Positions 1-12,571 of a stretch of 64,000 nt of DNA are shown in pieces. The position numbers and the translations under genes were made by a program. The notes under the pieces are model-generated. The model was given only the letters and a program-made list of their open reading frames with translations, made no database searches and had not been told where the DNA came from. The stretch is from Albula goreensis (lineage: Eukaryota; Chordata; Actinopteri; Albuliformes; Albulidae). The stretch is from contig CM040755.1 of assembly GCA_022829145.1 (NCBI GenBank), positions 9,247,063-9,311,062 of the forward strand. Direction: 5' to 3'. Numbering within the stretch: the first letter of the stretch is position 1; each line of letters opens with the position of its first letter.

Positions 1-1805
1 TGCCACTGGTACCTAGCTGTTTGTTTGTGATTCAGCCAAGCAAACAGAAAATAGGAACGCCAAGGCAGCTGTTACTTCCAGTAGGAGTAGAGGATAATAA
101 GGGGGTATAATGAGGGGCTCCCACACATGGTCTATCGGAGGAGAGCACAGGGAATGGCTTTTTGTCAGTGAGGTCTTTGAGTATGATGGCCTCGTCTGGG
201 AGACAGAAGGTGGAGCGAAACACTCTCATAACGCTCAGACATCTGACTACCAGATGCCATGCTAAGCTCACCTCCATCATGACCCTAAGCTGCTTCAGTC
301 GAGCTCTGATCTGCATTCCGGCCGATGTTTACTCCACTCACTATGCGCTCATTTCCAGTACCATCCGAACATATTTCAAAAAGTTTTTTTTTTTTAAAAT
401 GCTAACTTACTGCCTCCATGATTGTTTGAATCTTAATGAATGATTTATGCTCCTCATTAACAGTCTGCAGTCTGATGCCAGAAAATCACAATCCAATTCT
501 AGTCTTTTCTCAGATTCAGCAAGTTAATATTATGTAAGTTACCACTTGCCTGTCAGCAAGTGTGTGCAATGATTATCATAATAACTTGTTATTAATAACT
601 AATTAAAAGGCATTATTCATTTCTTTTCTATTTAAACATTTTTTTTATTCTCATGGAGCCACAGATTGGCACAGTAAGGCTCCACATCTGGTGATGCCTC
701 CAAGTAGAATCGGGCAAATGGGTGGTATTGGCACTGGCACAGCTTGTTAGAGGGGATGTCTTTGTCTGTCTTTCTGACCTTAGTGCTAATGCCATCCTCC
801 ATATTCCTGCACCTGGCAAAGCCAGAGCTCCACCAGGGGCACGGAGGCCCCACAGAACTTTCACAGGCTGCACCCGAATCCATCGCGGCTCCATGTTTGG
901 CATGCAGATTACAAAAGTAAAGCTCTGCTTTGGGCTCTAATAAATGAGCCATTTAAATATCACTTATTGGCACGTTACATTCTCTCTCTCTCTCCCTCTC
1001 ATTCCCACTAGCTATAAACATTATGGTCCACCTGTTTCTTGGCTCAGGTTGCCCCTGTCCCTATGGACGATGGCAGACAGGCCCGCAGGGAAAACTGAGG
1101 GCCTCTTTTGAATGGAGAAACAGCTGGAAATGTCGTGTTAAATTAGTTGGAGAAGGAGCTGTAACTGGCTGGCAAGACAAGAGATTCTCCGGTAAACTGA
1201 AATGAGAGACCACACCACAAAAAAAAAAAAAACAAAAAAAACAAAACAAAACAAAACATTACCACGATGAGCAGAAAAAAGAGGAAGCTTTGAATGCTTT
1301 TACAAAATTCAGATGATGTATTTTGGCAGCTGGCTGGCAGTAGTGTTCCCCTTTTCAAATGTCCAATTTTAATTCCTCAAGGACTTAAATTTGTTTTACT
1401 TTAATTAAATTGATTTTGATATTAATTTATCCTCTGTAATTTATAAAGCCACCATCTGAACCATGTTTTAAATGTCACTGTCTGTATACAGTACAGATTT
1501 TTCTGTTTTCTCTGTAGCAGGGTCAGATGAAATCTGTATTCACCCACTGACGGATCTGGGGAACAGTGGCCATTACGTTGCGCTTGGCATGCTCACTGCT
1601 CCGAACGCGAAAGAGTCCAACACCAGCTCAGTCACGTGCAAACCACGGCAACCAATTTTTACAGCCAATTATTAATGTGCAATCTGACATTCTATTTGCG
1701 GAGCTATCAAAGGTCTTCCCTCTGACATTCTGGGGAGATAGTGAAAGTGACACCAAGTAATCCCTCTTATGAGATTCATAATCAGATTTGGAAATATATG
1801 GTGTT
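1..1805. other. Intergenic, no gene recognised
   Basis: AT-rich sequence with A-runs near 1220-1257 and short TC-rich tracts near 980. Several open frames occur on both strands, including a cysteine-rich one on the minus strand at 632-952. None has a clear start context plus splice sites, and none resembles a protein family I know. I see no RNA gene and no transposon end here. Confidence 0.5.
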
Positions 1806-1828
1806 TAAAAGAACAGTCTTTGCGTACA

Positions 1829-1915
<87 letters not shown>

Positions 1916-1933
1916 GCAAAGACTGTTCTTTTA
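1806..1933. repeat. (CA)38 microsatellite inside a perfect 18-bp inverted repeat
   Basis: A pure CA tract runs from 1831 to 1906, followed by a short TA tract to about 1915. The flanking arms are TAAAAGAACAGTCTTTGC (1806-1823) and its exact reverse complement (1916-1933). The whole unit can fold into an 18-bp stem with the microsatellite in the loop. The arms are seen directly. That this was a small palindromic transposon whose loop expanded is inference. Confidence 0.9.
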
Positions 1934-4900
1934 GAGGAAATGGGTTTTCATCTCCTAAATCTTGCTTTGTCATCAAAAATGATAACATTGGAAGTGCAGT
2001 GGAAATTGAAAATGTAATACATTTAGGGGCGGTTTACAGCCGGCTCAGTGATAGATGCCCTCTCCTACATGTCGTGCAGTTACGAGGATGTACAATAGGT
2101 ACGCGTACCATGTGCACACTCCCTGTTCATTTGTATCCACCTGAAGTGCATTTTCATCTTTATGGAATAAGCTGTGTTACCCTTTCTTTCCTGCACCAGG
2201 GAAGGATTTTTTTCTTTTGTTCTTTTCCAGGCTTGAACTGCACTGTGTTTTGTTCTTTATGATGCCCTCAACATTTGATCTAAGATGCCTCTCCACTAAG
2301 TTAATTGAGATGTCTAAGACATTACACAAATTGATAGCGCTAAGTGAACCTATTCTTCGGCCATTGCTGACAGATTCCCAGGGTGCTTATTTAATTGCTT
2401 GTGGGTAAGGAGCTGAATCTAGGTAGTGCTGGAAATGAGATTTCTGTATCAGTAAACCTCTGAGGCAGAAATGTCTGGAGCACAAAGAGTGAAACTCTTG
2501 GGTCTCGACAGATGCCCACAGAATCACAGGCCGTGGCAGATAACACTTTTTTGAGCGCTCTGAAGTTTGTCTCACACATTTGGAAGATCACAGTGCATCT
2601 GCTGCAGTACATTGCTGCCTCAGTGAGCTCGAGGGTTTTGGATGCACTGAACTGAGTTAATTGAGTCAATAAACAAGATAAAAGAAACATATATGCGATC
2701 AAAAGCAGAGAAATAGCCAGGAAGCTACATTTGTTTTTTGCAAGATTAAACAGTCTTTCATCATCTTCCATCAGCCATATCTATGTATGTAGCATATAAG
2801 GAGATGTTCTCCACATAGTTTAATTAGCCGTTGGTTTTTGATGTATTGGCCAGATAGATCAGATGAAGCAATAGCTAACTGGCAATACTCCGTGGCTCAA
2901 TATAGCTTCTCTCAAAGGAGAAAAGCCCACTTGGTTTTTTTAAAACAAGGGACTTTGATGATGAAGGGAAAAACAAGACATTAATGAAGAGTGACTCTGC
3001 TGAAAATCTCAAATTCAGTGTTTTTCCTTGCCTTAAAGAATAGCTAGTGTACATATTGAAAAACAATTTGCAAGTGCCCAAATATGTAAACAATATATAT
3101 TTAATGTTTGCACAGAAAGTCAAGAAAGCAGGTAAGCGTGCAAATGGGATAGTGAATCTCTAATTTAGGTATGCATCGTTTATCTTTATATCTATTTAGA
3201 TGATGAAGATTGTTTGGTTTAAAATCAGTAAAAACAGGAAGGCTCACAAATGTGACATGGCACAATCCACTAGAAGAAACTCTGGTACAGTGATGCACAA
3301 TGGTTAAATAGAAGGTTACAGAACCATGAAAGGATTAAAATTAGCTTGTGTTCCTTTTTTTCTCACGAAAGAAAAGCTTTGAAAAATTGAAAACCTACTG
3401 TAGCAAAGGAAAATGTAAATGTGAATTTTATAGTTTAAAGCCATGCAGGCCTTGTTTGCATAATACCACAGCACAGATATGCTGATTGTGAGCATAACTG
3501 CTAAGTAGTGTGGGTGTGTATGCTTACAACATTTTTTTCTAACTTATTTACTTATATAATTAATTGATATGTTTACTTTTACTTTAAAGTATATGTATAC
3601 AATATTTTATCAGTCTGATGTAATTTGAAATGGTATTTTCAAATATATATATACAGTCCCTAGTACCTTTCCCTTAAAGTATACTTACAATTGAACTGAG
3701 CTTGACCTGAATAGCCAGACACATAGTTTTGTGATTGCTACCTTTGTGATGATCATTATGATGACTGTGTGTGTTGGATAAGAGTTTGTGTGTAAATTAA
3801 TAAATTCACACAATGTGTAGTGTCATTATGACATATTGGATACATATGCAAAAAACCTTTCATGGTTTACTATACACATACTGTTAAGTGAAAACTAAAG
3901 GATGTACCCTACTGGATTCAGAATTTTAAAAAAGTAAGTGAAAAACAACCTTATCCAATTTAAAATGGAAGGTATTGCATGGTCAAGATATTTTCTTGTT
4001 GCTCTCTTCACAAACACCTCTGAAAGAATTACAGTGGTGCATCTCTTTATCAGCATCCTATTTGCATAGCAAACCATCTAAAGTGGGCGCAAAAAGGCCG
4101 CTAATTGTTGCCTTGTGTTGGGAGTGAGCAAATTAGTTGTGTGTTCAATGCTAATCTGTGCAGCTTGTTCTTGGTGTGTTAAACTGACTGACTTGAAGGG
4201 ATACACGGGGATAAAGGAAAGAAGTTATCAGTTAGCAGCAGGCATCAAACCCCAATAAGCAGATGCCCCCTGACATCGTCTTACAGCTGTATTCATTGAC
4301 AGAGAACCACAGGGGCAAACAGGGATTGGTGCTCGCGGCAGACAACAAGAACAGGCTCCCAGACAGAAAAACAAACCCAAATGCCCTCCTCAGAAAGAAA
4401 AACACAAGACACCAAACATGGTTTCGTGCCCTGGCTTTAACTGTGTGTATTAGATCATGGAAAAGGTCACACTTTGTTGTTGTCAGTGTATAACTTTTAG
4501 TTTCTGTACTAAAGACATATATAATAAATCAAAATATAATTTCTTCACATGAGATCTGAACCACTTATTCTATGAGATATATATGACATGCACAGGACAT
4601 ATTACATAGAGATGGTGAAAACAAACAAAAAAAAAGACCAAAAAATGTATACAAATGTAAGGATGAAGGTAATGTTTTTCTGAATCGTGCTGATTCATGT
4701 TGTGACATGGTGAATTACCAACATCCTTTCATCTCAAATACGTCACGTTTACACGCAATAAAATATTTATGGAATACATTAAACATGTCCTAAATGTTTA
4801 AACTATATGATCCAGGGGTAAACTTTTGGTTGACTGTTCATGCCTTCTGGATGGGGGCATTGTCATTTTGAAGTACAAACTACCTCTGCAGGAAAGAAAT

Positions 4901-7900
4901 TTATGTAACATGAGGTTAAGATGATGAAGCAGCACAATTACATAACGTTTGACATCAACTTTGCCTTAGAGTATGAGTGCATTTAATCCATTCCAGGAAA
5001 TGTACTACAAAAAATGGAAAATGCACAGAGCCCCCACAACATTCAAACACAGCACCAATTTTTGGTGTACATATTTTTGTTCTCTACTTATATATGGTAT
5101 GAGAGGGTCATTTCACTTTACCATTCTTTTCACCAGTAATCATAAAAGTAATTTCCAGGAGACAGGAAAGTGCTATTATACTATAGACATACTGTACTGT
5201 ACCATATAAACCTGTCAAAAGAAATCATTTCTAAGTCATTTCAAGGGGCCAGTCAGGCAGTTCCTCTGTTCTCATAAAAAATGCATGTGCTAATCCCTAA
5301 TCCCACAAAATAATGGGCCGTTGTACATGATCCTCCACTCGGACTGTTTATTCAGTAGACAAAAGCCTAGACCACTGGCCACATCATGACAGATTATGGT
5401 GCACATTCTAAATCACTACAGATTAATTCAGTCTAATAATAATAAAAATAATAATGATTCATGAGAATGAACCTTCAGACAATAAGAATGTGTTTGGAAG
5501 GAGTTTATTATGATGTAGCCAGTTGTATATTGGTATAGACATTGCTCTTGGGCTTGGAGTCCAGGGGGGCAGCGTCATGCCTCACTATTTTTAGGGTGAA
5601 GTGATCCCCCACTTGACTGTTAGCAGAGAGGGTGAAAAACAGAAGAAAGGGAAGTAGACTTGAAGGTGGAGATGGGGAGGGGGAGGGATGCTAGAAACAG
5701 AGAGCATGATGGGAGAGAAGGTACGCTGCAAATTAATACCTGTGTACACAGACGGATACTGGTGTTTGAATGAAGGGTTGTCTGAAGGTTACCTCTCCCG
5801 AAATTTGTTTTAACAAACTCCAATAATAATAATTGTGGTGACGGTGGTTCTGTTATTATAAATTATGGTAGTATTGGTTTGGCTGTGCCAAAGTGACAAC
5901 ACAGACTTACAGTAAATAGGACATAAAGTTGAAAAGAAAAAGAAAATAAACACACTGTAACTGTAAGAAAATGTTGTCTATTACTCACATAAAACAATAT
6001 AATTACATCATATTAAAGCAACTGTGCACCCTAATGATGATTTATAGAGCCAGCGCTATCTTAAAGTGTGGTGTGAATGTGGTACCAGATGATGATGCAT
6101 GATATCATCGCTAATGTGGCTCATATTACCATACTCAAAGTGCCCAGCAATGACTTCACAGAGCCACACAATACCACATCATAATTCACTGCAAGGATCA
6201 GGACAGGTCCAAACATTATGCAGTTCAGATGGTTATTGGTAGTTTAACTCACCACTAGAGGGGATAATGAAGGGAAAAAAAGAGGAGGATGGGATATTCA
6301 CCCTTACAAGGATGTAAGGTCTGATGATGTAAGTTCAGAATGCAGAAAAGAATTCTATCTCTCTGCTGAGACTGTTTCTGGCCCTTGATTTTGATTCAGA
6401 AAGGTGTTAACCTTAAGAGCAAGAGTTTCTCAACAAAAAGATTTTAAAGACATACATACACACATATGTGGTATGGTGGCACAGACAGGACAAACAGTCA
6501 AACTGAGAGTCTCAATAGCCCCAGCCAAACTGTAGAAGGGTCTGGACCAGGATCTGGCTAAGAACAGATGTCCAGAAATGGATGCACTATATATTAATGT
6601 AATATTTTTATGATATAGTTAAAGACATGTAAGGATATCGAGGGAGATCTTAGAGAGTTCATTGTTAAACTGTGCTGGTAAATGCCAGTATGTTTGTTGT
6701 GGACGAATAAATGAGATTATTGACTTTTACATGCTTTCAGCTTTTACATGTTTCACAATAAGCTTCTGATATATCAATAAATATTTGGCCTTGAAGTGAG
6801 AGTAATGTTCAGATCTGATGCAAGACAGTTCTCTGAGTAAACTTCTTTAACAATCAGGTGCTACACAAAACCAGCTATCTGACAAGTTGATCATGACAAT
6901 GCCACTGGGACAATGCTAACATGTACAAGCGCAGTGGTGCTCATCCAAAAAGGGCACATTGTGGCAGGAACATCGCTACCTTTTGTCTTCACATGGAGAA
7001 CTACTCTGAGGAAAAAAATGTTTACACAGGAAAGAAATTACCTAAGACGAAGAAATTATTAGTAAGCAATGGCATTAGCTAATCAGCTACCTACAGTTGC
7101 TAGCTACCCAGTTTGCAGTTTCTTAACACTGTATTCACATTTTAAGGTGTATTGCAATTCTTACTTCTGTTACATATTTGTAAAAATATACAAGTCACAC
7201 AGCAATTCTTACTTTGAACTCTTGCCAGTCCCCATCAATGTATTTCTATAACCAACTACATGTTAAAATGTGTTTCTTTCATTTTTTTTATTGTATGGTG
7301 AATCAATTTGATTGACAAGGAGTGCATTATACTTGTCAGAATCCATGTGTATCTCTGTATGGTGCATGACATGGTTGCAAAGCTTTGGTAGTGTCAGTAG
7401 GTATATGGCCCTCATTGATTACAAGTTCAGTAACAATTTGACTTGCCTGAGCTGTTAAATATGAAAGGCTAACCCAACCCTTGTAGCATAAGCCCAGCCT
7501 AAGAGATGATGTTTTGGCATTCCAAGTAGAAACCTTCACAGTATGTGCCAGTTGTATATGGGTGCATGAGGTTCAAAATGGTCGGAAATAAATGATTCAA
7601 GAAATGTTTCCACTATAATGGGAAAAAAAATAAGGGATTCAAGCACAGACACCTGAGGAACCCGTGGTGCGAGAGCGTGAGAAAGGGAGAGAGTGCTTCT
7701 GCATATAACTTCATAACACCAAATGGAGAGGTATAGAAGAATGCACACCAGTGGAGCAAGATGGATAGTCAGTCCTCTGTGTCAAATGTGTGTGGGGGTG
7801 GGGGGAGGGGGTTAAAACGACAGGAAATGAAAGTGAGGTATCTCAGGAGAGATCTCACAGAGAACACACACCATTAAAGTTACAGAGAGCTGGTGGTCTT

Positions 7901-10101
7901 TAACGCAGTGAAAAGAAGCTTGGGAGGAATGGGTGACTAGGAAAGTGCAACAGTGTACAGAGGCTGGTATACATAACTGTAAAACTGGAAACTTAGACAT
8001 GCTAAAGACCTCAGCCAGGTGCAGAGAGGGGACAGAGCAGAACTGTGAAGACAGAGACAAGTTACATTGATTACCATTTTCGTTTATCCATTTAGCTTTC
8101 AACATGGTGCGGACAATACTGTCAAATAAATACCAGTACAATCACATAACACAGTCAAAATAAAACATCATTGTATAACATAGACTGTAATAAATATATT
8201 GCCACATATAGTGCCAATATCAGTACCAATAAGTGTATAGTAAGATAAGTGTAACATTTTATCACAGAAATAAAAATACACACATGAAGATCAGTGAATC
8301 TTTGATGCATTAGCAGAGAGAAAAAGTCTGGGTTGATGGACTCAAAATGTAGTTTAAAGATGTGGCTTTTCCATCATGGTCAAAAGATCGGCAATGACCC
8401 TTATGCTCTAACCACTGAGGTAACCCGTTCAACTGTGCAACTAAGATGTGCATTTCCAAAAGGCTGGAACAGCTACTTGGCCTGAATCTGAAAGTTTTCA
8501 GTAGGGTGTTGCTAATATCATAAATTTTGGATTTGAAGTAGGGGACAGACATTTTATCAGAAATAAGGGAAAACTAAAATATGCAGGACACTGACTGGTA
8601 GAGGGTCTGATCATGAGCAGTGTTAAATTCTGTCCATGCTCATTCTGCTATCATGCACCATGATCAAACAATGACAGGTTGACAGAAAAAGAAAGATACA
8701 GACGACTAACCAAGAGCAGTACACAAGTTTGCAAATGAAGTTTGTTTGCTAAAATAAATGAGAGAGTACAGGTGATATAGAGGGCTGAATATCACATGTG
8801 ACTTCTCCAATTCACTAGGTGCCTTTGTTAGCCGTCTCCACACTGCTGATGCTACACCATTCTCATGTTTGCTACGCCATCAGAACAATAGAAAGTCAAT
8901 AGATATTCAGCTCACAGACCTGTACATGCATAACTGGCCAAGGGATGTCACTGATGAGTGTCACAGAGTGATGACACTAATGACTTAAACCATCTAAACA
9001 CAATTATGGTAAGGGCCCACCCATAATCAGGATGGACCTTCAGCCATACCCAGTAAGATTTAGGTAATGTCATGAATAAATTATTTGATTATCATATGAA
9101 GTATTCCCTAAATATCGTTCACATAATAACTTCGATGTAGTATTTACTATCTGCATTTGAAATATTTAAGTGAATTTACAGTTTAGCCTTTCACAATGCA
9201 TTGAGAAATGAAACACTTGCCTTGAACGGAAAATAATGTTTGTAATAAAAAAATCTGAATTCCACTACAACAGCTAAGATCTGCCCTGGAATAATTAAAC
9301 ACACTTTGCCTGAGCATCAAAGTCAAGGACAAATGTTTATTGCATCCAGGCTTGCATTCTACATATTTTAAGTTGGGATAGCATTTAATTGGCTTAATAC
9401 TTAACTCTGAAATCCAAAGTACTTTCAAATTGCTGAATTTTAAAACTTTATGAAACTTCATGAAAAAACACATCATACAATTAAACAGCAATGTGACATT
9501 AACCCATCCTTCCTATTAGCATCACTCACAAAATAATACTTCCATACTAAAGCATATGTGCTGACCCGCATTTGTGTAAGTAAATAGGTATTATGCAAGC
9601 AAACCTCAAAAACCAAGCAATTCAACTACAAAGAGAAACTTTGGGGATTTACAAAAGTATTTGAAAATAGTCTCCTTTGTGCATCCCTTTAGATGGCTGA
9701 AAATCCACGCGGTGCAGTTCTGCTGAAAACGGGAGGGAAGGGGAATGATAAATAAATGAACAGAATTTAACCCAGGTTGCTACAGTGTTTCATTCTCAGC
9801 TAGCCAACAGGGAGGTGGTCCATTTTTATGCACTGTGGCCTTTATCATCCAAAATCCACTTCACTTACACTTCCATCTCCACATCCACTCAACTCCCTAC
9901 CCGCCTCCCCAGGTCATCAGTGAAAGACCTTTCCAGTGATCTACCTGGCTAAGTAATGGAAAATAAAAAAAAACATTTCTTTCCTACCTTTGCCAATAAT
10001 GTTTGATCATGTTAAAAGGTGCATGCTTTTTTATTTTATTTGGGGGGGTGTCAGGAGGGCTTCAATGGATGGTCTGCAACAGTACTTGCTCCATGTTCAA
10101 T
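1934..10101. other. Intergenic, no gene recognised
   Basis: About 8 kb of AT-rich DNA upstream of chst1. It contains short AAT and TA tracts (for example near 3645, 5435 and 5823) and a GA-rich patch at 5640-5700. Open frames are short and scattered over all frames, with no codon bias or family resemblance. Apart from a weak tRNA-like remnant near 8.4 kb I see no repeat family or RNA gene. Confidence 0.5.
8371..8470 (-). repeat. Possible remnant of a tRNA-derived SINE
   Basis: On the minus strand the segment at about 8424-8400 reads ACCTCAGTGGTTAGAGC. This resembles the D-arm / A-box of a tRNA-derived SINE (consensus TGGCTCAGTGGTTAGAGC). The matching B-box downstream is poor, so this is not a functional tRNA gene. 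It may be a decayed SINE head or a chance match. Confidence 0.3.
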
Positions 10102-10133
10102 ACCAGACCACGTTACCTTAAACGTGGTCTGGT
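10102..10133. repeat. Perfect 13-bp hairpin with 6-nt loop
   Basis: ACCAGACCACGTT (10102-10114) is followed by the loop ACCTTA and the exact reverse complement AACGTGGTCTGGT (10121-10133). The stem is GC-richer than its surroundings. It does not extend further, so it is too short for a typical microRNA precursor. Confidence 0.85.
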
Positions 10134-11904
10134 GGTTAAACAGATAAACAGGTTGTTTATTATCTTGGACTGATTTTGTTTTAAATATAGCATTGCCTGA
10201 ACATACCGGTACATGGTTATTAATAAAATGTTATTATAGTAAAAGGTTACTGATAAATGACAATAACTGAGGATCCAAGAGAGGTATACGTGACCAGGTC
10301 TGGTTGGTTGAGTACTGGGGTAGGGTGTCACAGTGTTCTTATGGCCTAACTAAGGGCATCATATTTACATTTTAATTTTTTTATGGTCATTTTAAATGTA
10401 TTTTTAGTAGATGTGCATTCAGTATATCCATTGTCACTTACTTGTTTTAAAAAGAGAGTTGGCTGAGCCTTTTTTGTTTTGCTATTGATCTAAAAGGACT
10501 GCCTACTTGGGTAAGACTGGTTGTCTCAGTCTTTGTGGGGCATGAGAATGAATGTCAAGAATAACAGGAGAGAGTATCTCTTTATGTTTTGAAAGGATGG
10601 AATTAAAAGTACACTTATATCTACAAAAACTATAAGGGAGATTATGCCTCATCTATATGAGAGAAGGTATTCCAAGACATACACATATCACTATTTTCTT
10701 TAGAAAAACTGTTTTGCATTAAAGGATGTTGAATAGTAAAACGAAATTGTGGACAATTGTGTCATGAATAATTAGATGAACATCATGTAGATGAGTACTT
10801 CACATGTTGTAAAACTGGTTTGGTGTCTCTAGAATAAAACATTTATGAGTGTTTTAAAACATCAATGTTTCATGCGATTAATCCATATATAGTATCAACC
10901 AACCTTCTGAAAAAATGCTCCGCAGTTGGGGCATACGGCACCGTGTGTTAGAATGTCTTTGCTGGCTAATAACCTTTTAATCAAACGATTTTCAATAAAA
11001 GAGTTACATATTTACTTTAGGAATTGTATTAATCTTGAAATTATTTCAGATAGATAAATTGATTTGAAGTGACCTACAAGATAGCAAACAGAGTGCTAAC
11101 AAGTCCCGATTTCCCCTATACACTTGCTATTACGTTTTGATAATTTCCTTTACATTTTATCATATCTTCAGCTTTACATAGAGTAGCACACGGTAATGAT
11201 ATTCTTTTTCCTCTATCGGACACCAATTAAATAAGGCATGCCAGTATTTTAACTCCGAGCGAAGAGTCACTCAGTGTGAAAGGTGTTGTTTCGCATCGAC
11301 TGTTGGTAATATCAAGTTTGACACCGTTTTTCTGTTGCGACTTTCGATACACTACTTTAATTTTAAAATAAAACAGAGTACAAGTAAAAGTAAAGGATGA
11401 ACATCTGAAGGACGACAAATTGTTCAAAGTACATACATTTCAGCTGACCAAAATAAATCGTGCTTATTTACAACATAAAAAGGCTATGGTCAAAAGAAAA
11501 AAAAAATCCGACATTAACAGGCTTTAACTACTGGCATATACTGGCAAATGCTCTCTCCTTTCCTCACACTAAACCAGTCAAAATAAACATACGTTTTGAA
11601 ATGTTTCATGCGGCAGTTAAATGAGTGGGCTATGTACCAATGAACATAAAGTTGCCACTGCTCATCAATTTTCAGACAATTTCCAGTAAGGAATTATAGG
11701 CCTCTCGTTCTGCCTACTGTAAGCCATTTTTTTGTGGTAGAGATAATTAAAATTTAACAAAATGTTAGTTTACCATTTGTACATCTACCATTTATTTACC
11801 GATAATTAGCCTGAGGTTCAGACTTTAAGGTCAAGACTAGCCTACCCAACATGAAAGCTTGATGCGTTTCTTTTTTCCTGTGGCGTCGTCGTTCTGTAAA
11901 CATT
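10134..11904. other. Intergenic region upstream of chst1, no gene recognised
   Basis: AT-rich sequence with only short, uncompelling open frames. It probably forms the upstream flank of the chst1 promoter. No repeat family was recognised. Confidence 0.5.
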
Positions 11905-11960
11905 ACTTAGTATTCTTTAAAAGGAGGCAATTTCGCGTAGCGCATCTCGCCAGAAAAAGC
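11905..11960 (+). promoter_or_regulatory. Possible core promoter of chst1
   Basis: A TATA-like TTTAAAAGG lies at 11916-11924, just after a local cluster of CpG dinucleotides (about 11881-11950). It sits upstream of the purine-rich block treated here as the first exon. The position suits a transcription start near 11945-11960. There is no transcript evidence, so placement is tentative. Confidence 0.25.
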
Positions 11961-12571
11961 TACCACATCCGGCAAGGTGCAAGTCTACTTAAGCCGACTG
12001 CTAACTGAATAGAGGCGAGTGAGGGAAACAGAAAAAGGAAGACGGTGGTGGGGTGGAGATAGGAGAAAGAAAGAGACGTGTTGGTGTGGGGGGGATAGTT
12101 GCGTGAGGGAGGGAGTGAGAACTGTGTGAGGAGCAGGGGGGCTAGGGGTGGTCCAGAGTGAGGCACAGGCATACAAGATCCTATAGCTACCTCTTACACC
12201 ACCTACGCATATTAGTTAGGAGAAGATCCGGAGTACTAGTCTGGTGCTGCAATTCTGGGTAGACCGCCGCTTTATCCTCGTGCAATTCCTCTCTCGTTTC
12301 TCCTTTTCCAACATTTATTTTCGACAACTAGCTGCAGACATGATTACCTCCGTCTAGCACCACCCGAATATATTTGCGTGGGGATATTCCCCCTCTCTCC
12401 TCATTATTCTGATGGCAGATGCGGGAATACAGGGCAGCTGCCTCCCGTGGATTTTCCGTTTGGAGGAAATGGGACCCAACCTTTGCGATTGGAACTACTG
12501 TACTGAATTGCTCATCTGCAGTCTATTTCCACGGTCCTCGCCAGTGTTCTCCAGCTTCTCAAGTCCATAAG
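11950..12571 (+). other. Putative 5' untranslated exon 1 of chst1
   Basis: This block differs from its AT-rich flanks. It is GC- and purine-rich (12000-12160), has more CpGs, and ends with AAG|GCAAGC, a match to the rare GC-type splice donor (exon end 12571). A good acceptor follows at 14124-14125, 45 bases before the chst1 start codon. In mammals CHST1 also has non-coding 5' exons and its whole reading frame in one exon, so the arrangement is expected. The exon contains short upstream open frames at 12340-12357 and 12412-12570. The 5' end is a guess, and further exons may exist upstream. Confidence 0.4.
12412..12570 (+). CDS. Upstream open reading frame, 52 codons, in putative chst1 exon 1
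   Basis: ATG at 12412 opens a 52-codon frame ending in TAA at 12568-12570, directly before the putative splice donor. The first ATG has a weak context (C at -3, G at +4). An in-frame second ATG at 12469 has a strong one (G at -3, G at +4) and would give 33 residues. The predicted peptide contains GPNLCDWNYCTELLICSLF, a cysteine- and leucine-rich stretch that I do not recognise. If translated it would sit upstream of chst1 in the mature mRNA and could lower its translation. Whether it is conserved or translated is unknown, and it may be a chance frame. Confidence 0.25.
   Translation: MADAGIQGSCLPWIFRLEEMGPNLCDWNYCTELLICSLFPRSSPVFSSFSSP

Noticed and set aside
32-316. 94-codon minus-strand frame possibly bounded by splice sites (acceptor near 318, donor GAG|GTGAGC near 272)
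   Set aside because: The implied exon is very short, the rest of the frame would be intronic, and the peptide matches no family I know.
1741-2262. 173-codon open frame on the plus strand
   Set aside because: It exists only because the CA microsatellite is open in two frames (Thr-His repeats); the flanks do not resemble a protein.
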